Shown here: in pieces, positions 58,450-64,000 of the stretch | How positions within the stretch are numbered: the stretch's first letter is position 1 | Layout: every line of letters starts with the position of its first letter | Source: Jiangella endophytica | GTDB taxonomy: Bacteria > Actinomycetota > Actinomycetes > Jiangellales > Jiangellaceae | Direction of reading: 5' to 3' | DNA: 64,000 bases | Assembly: GCF_003427025.1 (NCBI RefSeq) | Contig: NZ_QVAI01000007.1 | Span: 241,219 to 305,218, forward strand | Made by a program: the position numbers and the translations under genes | The notes under the pieces: model-generated | The model's input: only the letters and a program-made list of their open reading frames with translations | What the model was told of the DNA's origin: nothing | Database searches by the model: none

Positions 58450-59106
58450 ATGGGGCGCGTGACCGACGACGTCGCGACCAGGCCACGCGCCACGCCCAGC
58501 AGGGTCCGCATGACGGGCAAGCAGCGCCGCGAGCAGCTGCTCGACGTCGGTCGCGCCCTGTTCGCCGAGCGCGGCTACGACGGCACGTCCATCGAGGAGA
58601 TCTCGGCCCGCGCCGGTGTCTCGAAGCCGGTGGTCTACGAGCACTTCGGCGGCAAGGAAGGGCTGTACGCCGTCGTCGTCGACCGCGAGATGGAACTGCT
58701 GCTCGACCGCATCACCACGGCGCTCGGGTCGGCCGCGCACCCGCGGGTCATCCTCGAGCGGGCCGCGCTGGCCCTGCTCGACTACATCGAGATGTCCACC
58801 GACGGCTTCCGCATCCTGGTCCGCGACTCCCCGGTGGCGCACTCGACGGGCGGGTTCGCCAGCCTGATCTCCGACGCCGCCAGCCAGGTCGAGCACATCC
58901 TGGCCGCTCAGTTCAAGGCGCGCGGGTTCGCCACGAAGCACGCGCCCATGTATGCGCAGATGCTGGTGGGCATGGTCGCCCTGACCGGCCAGTGGTGGCT
59001 GGAGGTGCGCTCGCCGAAGAAGGCCGACGTCGCCGCCCACCTGGTCAACCTCGCCTGGAACGGGCTGTCCGGGCTGGAGCACAAGCCCCGCCTCACCGCC
59101 GACTGA
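58450..59106 (+). CDS. TetR-family regulator, likely of the desaturase
   Basis: 218 residues; I chose the ATG at 58450 (GGGAG four bases upstream), with ATG 58447 as an equal alternative. The helix-turn-helix is KQRREQLLDVGRALFAERGYDGTSIEEISARAGVSKPVVYEHFGGKEGLY. The ligand domain has ILVRDSPVAHSTGGFASLISDAASQVEHIL and AQMLVGMVALTGQWWLEVRSPKKADVAAHLVNLAWNGL, a well-conserved actinobacterial subfamily. It follows the desaturase by 25 bases, so it is probably co-transcribed and senses acyl-CoA. Its end comes close to a convergent gene. Confidence 0.9.
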   Translation: MGRVTDDVATRPRATPSRVRMTGKQRREQLLDVGRALFAERGYDGTSIEEISARAGVSKPVVYEHFGGKEGLYAVVVDREMELLLDRITTALGSAAHPRVILERAALALLDYIEMSTDGFRILVRDSPVAHSTGGFASLISDAASQVEHILAAQFKARGFATKHAPMYAQMLVGMVALTGQWWLEVRSPKKADVAAHLVNLAWNGLSGLEHKPRLTAD

Positions 59107-59112
59107 CCTGCC

Positions 59113-59853
59113 TCACAGGCAGATCTGGATCCCCAGCACCTCGAGGCAGAGCAGCGAACCGTCGTCCTCGCCCGGCTCCTCCGGCGGCGCCGGCGGCTTC
59201 GGGGTCTCCGGCGGCCGCGGAGGCTCCTGGGTCGGTGTCGGCTTCGGCGGCTTCGGCGGCTTCGGCGGCTCGGGCGGCTTCGGCGGGGTGGTCGGCGGCT
59301 TCGACGGCGGCGACGGCTGCTGCGTCGGCGTCGGCCGGTGACTCGGCGGCCGGTCGGTGGACGACGGCGACGGCTGGGGCTCGTGGGTCTCGCCCTCCGG
59401 CGGCGACGACGGCGCGCCGGTCTCGCCGTCGGGCCGGTCGGACGGGGTGTCCGCCGGGTCGTCGTCCGCCGGCGCCCCCGGCCCGTCCGCGACGTCGTCC
59501 TGCTGCGGCGCGTCGGTCCCGGCGTCCGCCGAGGGGACGGACGCGGGGTCCGTCGGCGAGCCGGCCGGACCGGGCCGGCCCGCCGTCGGCCGGGGTGCCG
59601 GGGTGGCCGACGCGGACTGCGGTGCCGGTGGCATCGGCGTGCCCGTGGACTCGCCCGCGTCGCCGAGTTCCGACTGCCCCTCCGATGTACCCGGTGCCCG
59701 GTCGCGCCCGGACGCCGCCGGCTCGCTCCGATCCGCCACGACGGCGACGACCGGGACGGTGAGCGCGGCGAGCGCCACGAACCGCAAGGTGTACCGGCGG
59801 GCGTGGCGCAGCGCCAGAGCGGCGCCGCTGGGCGCCCGTTTGTGTCCCCCCAC
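59113..59853 (-). CDS. Pro-rich surface protein of unknown function
   Basis: 246 residues from a GTG start. A basic N-terminus and one hydrophobic segment (about 22-41, LRFVALAALTVPVVAVVA) suggest export or anchoring. Then comes a long low-complexity region: Ala/Pro/Ser/Asp-rich to about 160, then Pro/Lys-rich (EPPKPPKPPKPTPTQ). The last residues are folded-looking and Cys-containing: GSLLCLEVLGIQICL. The two terminal cysteines could form a disulfide. No known domain is seen. It converges on the TetR gene. Confidence 0.65.
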   Translation of the reverse strand: MGGHKRAPSGAALALRHARRYTLRFVALAALTVPVVAVVADRSEPAASGRDRAPGTSEGQSELGDAGESTGTPMPPAPQSASATPAPRPTAGRPGPAGSPTDPASVPSADAGTDAPQQDDVADGPGAPADDDPADTPSDRPDGETGAPSSPPEGETHEPQPSPSSTDRPPSHRPTPTQQPSPPSKPPTTPPKPPEPPKPPKPPKPTPTQEPPRPPETPKPPAPPEEPGEDDGSLLCLEVLGIQICL

Positions 59854-59940
59854 GAGAGGCGAACGTACCCTCTCGCGATCACTCTCCGTGGCGGTTTGCC
59901 GGAACTCGTACCGATGCGGCGCCCTTTGGGCCGGTGAGCG

Positions 59941-60975
59941 TCACTGTGCGTGGCTTCGCAGCGGCTCGCCGACGTCGTGCATGTGCCGCAGCGCGATGCG
60001 GTACGACTCGATGAGCGTGGTCTCGGCGTAGGACACGCCGAGCGCCGCGCAGTACTGCCGGACGATCGGCTTGGCCTTGCGCAGGTTCGGCGTCGGCATG
60101 TTCGGGAACAGGTGGTGCTCGATCTGGTGGTTGAGGCCGCCGAGCGCGACGTCCATGATCGCGCCGCCGCTGACGTTGCGCGACGTGAGCACCTGCTTGC
60201 GCAGGTAGTCCAGCTCGTCCTCCTCGGTGAGCGTCGGCATGCCCTTGTGGTTCGGCGCGAAGGTGCAACCGAGGTAGATGCCGAACAGCGCCTGGTGCAG
60301 GACGATGAACGCGACGGCCTTGCCCGGCGACAGCACCGAGAAGACCAGCGCCAGATAGCCCGCGAAGTGGACCAGCAGCAGGGCCAGCTCCAGGCGCCGC
60401 TGCTTGAGCCGCGGGTCGAGCGTGGCCCGGACGCTGGCGACGTGCAGGTTGAAGCCCTCGAGCGTGAGCAGCGGGAAGAACAGGAACGCCTGCCGCGCGG
60501 CGATGATCCGGGTGAGCCCGCCCGCCTTGCTCGCCTGCCGGTCGGACCAGACGAGGATCTCCGGCGAGACGTCGGGGTCGAGCTCCTCGTGGTTGGGGTT
60601 GGCGTGGTGCCGGGTGTGCTTGTCCTGCCACCAGCCGTAGCTCATGCCGATGCCGAGGTTGCCGGCGATGCGCCCGGCGATCTCGCTGGGCCGGCGACGG
60701 CGGAACACCTGACGGTGTGCAAGGTCGTGCGCGACCAACGCGACCTGGGCGAACGCGACGGCGAGCGCGGCGGCCACGGCCAGCGTCCACCACGAGTCGC
60801 CGACGGCGGCGAAGACGCCCCAGGCCGCCGCGTAGGCCGCGACCACGAGGCCGATGCGGACGGTGTAGTAGCCGGGCCGGCGGTCCAGCAACCCCGCGTC
60901 GGCGATCTTCCGGGACAGCCGGGCGAAGTCGCTGCCGGGCCGCGGCGCAGGGGGGAGATCGGTCTCAGTGGTCAT
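59941..60975 (-). CDS. Front-end/linoleoyl-type membrane fatty-acid desaturase
   Basis: 344 residues from the ATG at 60975. Three His boxes: HDLAHR (about 90), DKHTRHH (about 122) and HQIEHH (about 295, in GGLNHQIEHHLFPNMP). The QxxHH third box is typical of acyl-lipid desaturases of the delta-6/linoleoyl group rather than the delta-9 acyl-CoA type. No cytochrome b5 domain is fused. Four membrane segments. It differs clearly from the desaturase at 57.4 kb, so the organism probably makes polyunsaturated or differently placed double bonds. Confidence 0.92.
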   Translation of the reverse strand: MTTETDLPPAPRPGSDFARLSRKIADAGLLDRRPGYYTVRIGLVVAAYAAAWGVFAAVGDSWWTLAVAAALAVAFAQVALVAHDLAHRQVFRRRRPSEIAGRIAGNLGIGMSYGWWQDKHTRHHANPNHEELDPDVSPEILVWSDRQASKAGGLTRIIAARQAFLFFPLLTLEGFNLHVASVRATLDPRLKQRRLELALLLVHFAGYLALVFSVLSPGKAVAFIVLHQALFGIYLGCTFAPNHKGMPTLTEEDELDYLRKQVLTSRNVSGGAIMDVALGGLNHQIEHHLFPNMPTPNLRKAKPIVRQYCAALGVSYAETTLIESYRIALRHMHDVGEPLRSHAQ

Positions 60976-61045
60976 GCTCCGATCCTCGAAGCGACGGGCC
61001 CGCCGGCGACATCCCGGCACCACCCGTCCGACCCTGGGGACAGCC

Positions 61046-61804
61046 CTACCCCTTGCGGCCGACGGCGAAGATGCGCCGGTAGGGCAGCACGGTCCCGTAG
61101 CGGCCGGGCGGGTAGGCGGCACGCAGGCGCTCGCGGTACTCGGCGACGAAGACCTCGCGGCCGGCGTCGTCCAGCGCGGCGAGGTACGGACGCAGCCCCG
61201 TGCCACTCATCCACTCCAGCACGGCGTCGTCACCCTGCAGCAGCTGGACGTAGGTGGTCTCCCAGACGTCGGCGGCGAAGCCGAGGCCGAGCAGGGCGTC
61301 GAGGTAGGTCGCGGGCTCGTGGGCGGCCGGCCGCACGAGATCGTGCAGCGCCGGCCACCGGTCGCCGGCGGCCAGCTCGCGCAGCAGGACGTGCGCGGGC
61401 TCGCCGAAGTTGCCCGGGATCTGGAAGGCGAGCCAGCCGCCGTCGGCGATGTGCCCGGCCAGCCGCGGCAGCAGCTCGAGGTGGCCGGGCACCCACTGCA
61501 GCGTCGCGTTGCTGAGCAGCACGTCGACGGGACGCCGCGGCGCCCAGTCGCGGAGGTCGGCATGGACGAACTCGACGCCGGCGGGCGGCAGGGCGGGGGT
61601 CGCGGCGATCATCTCCGCGGACGAGTCGACGCCGACGACGTGCGCGCCCGGCCAGCGTTCGACCAGCCCGACGGTGAGCGTGCCCGGCCCGCAGCCGAGG
61701 TCCGCGACCTCCGTCACCCCGGTGGCCGGCACCTGGGCCAGCAGGTCGGCGAACGGCCGCGCACGCTGGCCGGCGAACGTCAGGTAGCGGTCCGGATCCC
61801 ACAT
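61046..61804 (-). CDS. tam: Trans-aconitate 2-methyltransferase
   Basis: 252 residues from the ATG at 61804, after GGGAGGG. It methylates trans-aconitate, an inhibitor of aconitase. Family marks: MWDPDRYLTFAGQRARPFADLL at the start, VADLGCGPGTLTVGLVERWPGAHVVGVDSSAEMI, VDVLLSNATLQWVPGHLELLPRL, FQIPGNFGEPAHVLLREL and WETTYVQLLQGDDAVLEWMSGTGLRPYL, and the C-terminal PYRRIFAVGRK. Its promoter faces the MarR gene and holds a perfect dyad. Confidence 0.93.
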   Translation of the reverse strand: MWDPDRYLTFAGQRARPFADLLAQVPATGVTEVADLGCGPGTLTVGLVERWPGAHVVGVDSSAEMIAATPALPPAGVEFVHADLRDWAPRRPVDVLLSNATLQWVPGHLELLPRLAGHIADGGWLAFQIPGNFGEPAHVLLRELAAGDRWPALHDLVRPAAHEPATYLDALLGLGFAADVWETTYVQLLQGDDAVLEWMSGTGLRPYLAALDDAGREVFVAEYRERLRAAYPPGRYGTVLPYRRIFAVGRKG

Positions 61805-61822
61805 CGCAAGCCCTCCCACAAA

Positions 61823-61840
61823 TATCTTGGCGCCAAGATA
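61823..61840. promoter_or_regulatory. Perfect 18-bp MarR-type operator
   Basis: TATCTTGGCGCCAAGATA is an exact palindrome between the two divergent genes, 19 bases upstream of the methyltransferase start and 70 bases upstream of the MarR start. Such TTG/CAA dyads are typical MarR-family sites. Confidence 0.8.
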
Positions 61841-61909
61841 ACAGACTGGGGCTGCTCTCTCGACGTCAAGAAGCTTGGGCAGTGACATGAGGGGCCGTAG
61901 AGTCGGAGC

Positions 61910-62410
61910 ATGGCTCAGGACGAGGTCGATCGGCTGACCGAGGCGTGGCGGCACGAGCGGCCCGACCTCGACGTCAGCCCCATGGAGGTGCTGTCGCGCG
62001 TCAGCCGGCTGGCGCGGCATCTCGACCGCGAGCGGCGGGCCGCGTTCGCCGAGCACGGGCTGGAGCCGTGGGAGTTCGACGTGCTCGCGGCGCTGCGCCG
62101 AGCCGGCGAGCCGTACGAGCTGTCGCCCGGGGTCCTGCTCGGCCAGACGCTGGTCACGAGCGGCACCATGACGGCGCGCGTCGACAAGCTCACCGCCCGC
62201 GGACTGGTCAGCCGCCGCCGCGACGAGGACGACCGTCGCGCCGTCCGGGTCCGGCTCACCGAGTTCGGCAAGAAGTCCGTCGACGCCGCGCTGGAGGGGC
62301 TGCTGGCGAACGAGCGGCGGTTGCTGGCCGGGCTCGGCGCCGAGGATCGGAAACGACTCTCCGACCTGCTCCGCACCCTCGTCCTGCCGTTCGACGACGC
62401 ACCGAGCTGA
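61910..62410 (+). CDS. MarR-family transcriptional regulator
   Basis: 166 residues. The winged-helix part reads PWEFDVLAALRRAGEPYELSPGVLLGQTLVTSGTMTARVDKLTARGLVSRRRDEDDRRAVRVRLTEFGKK, the classical MarR signature. N- and C-terminal helices form the dimer. It probably represses itself and the divergent methyltransferase through the dyad at 61823-61840; its ligand is unknown. Confidence 0.93.
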   Translation: MAQDEVDRLTEAWRHERPDLDVSPMEVLSRVSRLARHLDRERRAAFAEHGLEPWEFDVLAALRRAGEPYELSPGVLLGQTLVTSGTMTARVDKLTARGLVSRRRDEDDRRAVRVRLTEFGKKSVDAALEGLLANERRLLAGLGAEDRKRLSDLLRTLVLPFDDAPS

Positions 62411-62447
62411 CGACTCCGACCGGACAATGGTTAGTCTGACCTCGACC

Positions 62448-63695
62448 ATGGGCTCCGCACTGCGCTCCCCCCGCAGCCACCGCGCCTGGATCGTGCCGGT
62501 GGCGGCGTTCGTCGTGCTCGGCTCCGGCGCGCTGTTGCCGGCCAACGCCGAGACCCCGGTGGAGACCCCGGTGGAGACCCCGGCCGAGACGACGCCGCCG
62601 GCCGCGTCGCCCACCGTCCTGAAGCCCCCGGCCGACTCCCCCGTCGACGAGATCGTCGGCGGCGAGGAGCTGGCCGCCACCGGGGTGGCGCTGGTGTCGC
62701 CCACGGCGCCGCCGCTGCCGATGGTCGACGCGCAGGCCTGGCTGGTCGCCGATGTCGAGACCGGCGACGTGCTGGCCGCGTACAGCCCGCACGAGCGCCG
62801 TCCACCGGCCAGCACGATCAAGCTGCTGACCGCACTGGCGACCGACGCCGCGCTGGACCCCGACGAGACCTACGTCGCCACCGAGGAGGACGCGTCGGTC
62901 GAGGGCAGCCGCGTCGGCATCGTCGCCACCCAGACCTACACCGTCGACCAACTGCTGCACGGCCTGATCCTCGCCTCCGGCAACGACGCCGCGCACGCCA
63001 TCGCCGAGGCGGCCGGCGGCCAGGACGCCACCGTCGACAAGATGAACAACGAAGCTCGCCGGCTCGGCGCCTTCGACACCAAGGCCATCACGCCGCACGG
63101 CCTCGACTCCCCCGGCCAGCTGTCGTCGGCGTACGACCTCGCGCTGATCGGCCGCGAGGCCCTCGACGACGACACGATCGCCGAGCTGGCCGCCACCCCC
63201 GTCTACGACTTCCCCGGCTCCGGCGGCGCGACCTTCCAGATCCAGAACCAGAACCGGCTGCTCGGCTCGTACGACGGCACCATCGGCCTGAAGACCGGGT
63301 TCACCACCCTCGCCGGCCACACCTTCGTCGGCGCCGTCGAGCGCGACGGCCGCGTCCTCATCGCGACCGTCCTCGGCGCCGAGGGCCGGGCCGAGGACGC
63401 CGCCGCTTCGCTGTTCGACTGGGCCTTCACCGCCCCCGACACCCCCGCCGTCGGCCACCTCGTCGCCCCCGACGAGGTCGAAGCCATGGTCACCGACGCC
63501 TCCGACGACGGCGACATCCTCGGCCGCAACCCCCTCCAGGACTACGGCGACGCCCTCACCAGCCCCGGCGGCAGCTCCTCCGACGTGCCTCCGGTGGTCT
63601 GGCTCAGCCTCGCGGCGGCCGCCCTCGCCGGTGGGCTCGGCTTCGCCCTGCGACGGCGCCGGCCCAAATCGTCCGGCCGCTACTCGTCGCGGTAA
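62448..63695 (+). CDS. D-alanyl-D-alanine carboxypeptidase (S11 / DacC type)
   Basis: 415 residues. I chose the ATG at 62448; TAGTCT at 62432-62437 is a fair -10 box, so the message may have almost no leader. Signal peptide about 7-35 ending PANA, then a Pro/Thr linker with a small repeat. The penicillin-binding catalytic residues are intact: SxxK in ASTIKLL (about 125), SGN in LASGNDAA (about 183) and KTG in LKTGFTTLAG (about 285). A C-terminal membrane segment (VVWLSLAAAALAGGLGFAL) with a basic tail anchors it. It trims the terminal D-Ala of peptidoglycan stem peptides. Confidence 0.95.
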   Translation: MGSALRSPRSHRAWIVPVAAFVVLGSGALLPANAETPVETPVETPAETTPPAASPTVLKPPADSPVDEIVGGEELAATGVALVSPTAPPLPMVDAQAWLVADVETGDVLAAYSPHERRPPASTIKLLTALATDAALDPDETYVATEEDASVEGSRVGIVATQTYTVDQLLHGLILASGNDAAHAIAEAAGGQDATVDKMNNEARRLGAFDTKAITPHGLDSPGQLSSAYDLALIGREALDDDTIAELAATPVYDFPGSGGATFQIQNQNRLLGSYDGTIGLKTGFTTLAGHTFVGAVERDGRVLIATVLGAEGRAEDAAASLFDWAFTAPDTPAVGHLVAPDEVEAMVTDASDDGDILGRNPLQDYGDALTSPGGSSSDVPPVVWLSLAAAALAGGLGFALRRRRPKSSGRYSSR

Positions 63696-63707
63696 GGGCT
63701 GCGCTCG

Positions 63708-63741
63708 GGGCCTGGGGCCGGGCCGGCCGCACCCCGGGCCC
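63708..63741 (+). terminator. Likely hairpin terminator after the carboxypeptidase gene
   Basis: 63708-63717 pairs with 63732-63741 (10 bp, one G-T pair) around a 14-base loop, 12 bases after the stop codon. No other feature is seen between here and the tandem repeats at 63858. Confidence 0.5.
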
Positions 63742-63857
63742 GCCCAAGGGTTCGCGACGGCCGACCCGGGCATGTCGTCAGCCCGGCTCGGCGGGCCTGC
63801 TCGGCGGTGGGCATACGTCGGCTGGTCCAGCGCACTCGGTCAGCAGGGCCACTCGGT

Positions 63858-63957
63858 TGGCCCGGAGCGGTCGGTTGGCCCGGAGCGGTCGGTTCGCCCG
63901 GAGCAGTCGGCTGGCTTGGAGCAGTCGGTTCGCCCGGAGCAGTCGGCTGGCCCGGCT
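63858..63957. repeat. Five and a half tandem 18-bp repeats
   Basis: Units of 18 bases (63858, 63876, 63894, 63912, 63930, partial 63948) based on TGGCCCGGAGCGGTCGGT, with variants alternating TGG/TCG and GCG/GCA. As 18 is six codons, the frame from 63858 would read WPGAVG/SPGAVG, but no start or gene context is visible before the window ends. It may be an intergenic minisatellite or the edge of a repetitive gene. Confidence 0.8.
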
Positions 63958-64000
63958 CGTGGTTGGCCGGGCGAGCCGTGTGTCGGGTTCGTGCCGTTCA

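Overview
The window is about 70% GC and uses frequent GTG starts, GGAGG-type ribosome binding sites, GC-rich hairpins without T-tracts, and dense ATGA/GTGA gene overlaps. Its core genes (glmU-prs-rplY-pth next to tRNA-Gln) are arranged as in Actinomycetota. I infer a high-GC actinomycete chromosome. Jiangella or a relative is my best guess, on weak grounds (general style of the secreted multidomain proteins).

Layout. (1) 1-8.95 kb: a sugar-uptake locus. On the minus strand lie a 1512-residue secreted sugar-oxidation protein (sorbosone-dehydrogenase-like propeller, two DUF1080 domains and a cupredoxin), a sugar-binding lipoprotein and two ABC permeases, the second cut by the window edge. A divergent ROK repressor and its presumed operator face them. 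(2) 9-13.9 kb: housekeeping genes: MerR-thioredoxin pair, methyltransferase, GH25 lysozyme, pyridoxamine-oxidase-like protein with a duplicated 3' tail nearby, small membrane protein, PAP2 phosphatase and a left-handed-beta-helix acetyltransferase. (3) 14-51.7 kb: a large exopolysaccharide locus. It holds an MFS pump and surface proteins, three short Wzz-like proteins, a Wzy polymerase, a Wzx flippase, five glycosyltransferases, a priming undecaprenyl-phosphate sugar transferase, and nucleotide-sugar enzymes (Gfo/Idh oxidoreductase, two DegT aminotransferases, a PglD-like acetyltransferase, an SDR epimerase and an RmlD-like protein). It also holds a deacetylase and an acyl-ligase/PLP-decarboxylase/acyl-carrier module of the type known from exosortase-A loci. 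Two big secreted DUF4082 proteins sit in it. cysD/cysN/cysQ, a SoxR-type regulator and an NmrA-SnoaL fusion interrupt it at 44.5-49.3 kb. (4) 51.9-55.95 kb: conserved core genes and tRNA-Gln(UUG). (5) 56-64 kb: a possible LAGLIDADG-type protein, two fatty-acid desaturases, one with an operator and a TetR gene, a Pro-rich surface protein, a methyltransferase/MarR pair sharing a perfect operator, a DD-carboxypeptidase, and 18-bp tandem repeats at the edge.

How it fits together. The polysaccharide would be started by the 50.2 kb transferase, extended by the GT2 and GT4 enzymes using unusual amino sugars made at 34.7-39.7 kb, flipped by Wzx, polymerised by Wzy and length-controlled by the Wzz-like proteins. 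The ligase/ACP/decarboxylase/GNAT/deacetylase block would add an amine- or amino-acid-derived decoration. That decoration step is inference and is the most novel-looking part of the window. All function calls come from reading motifs by eye; no database search was run.
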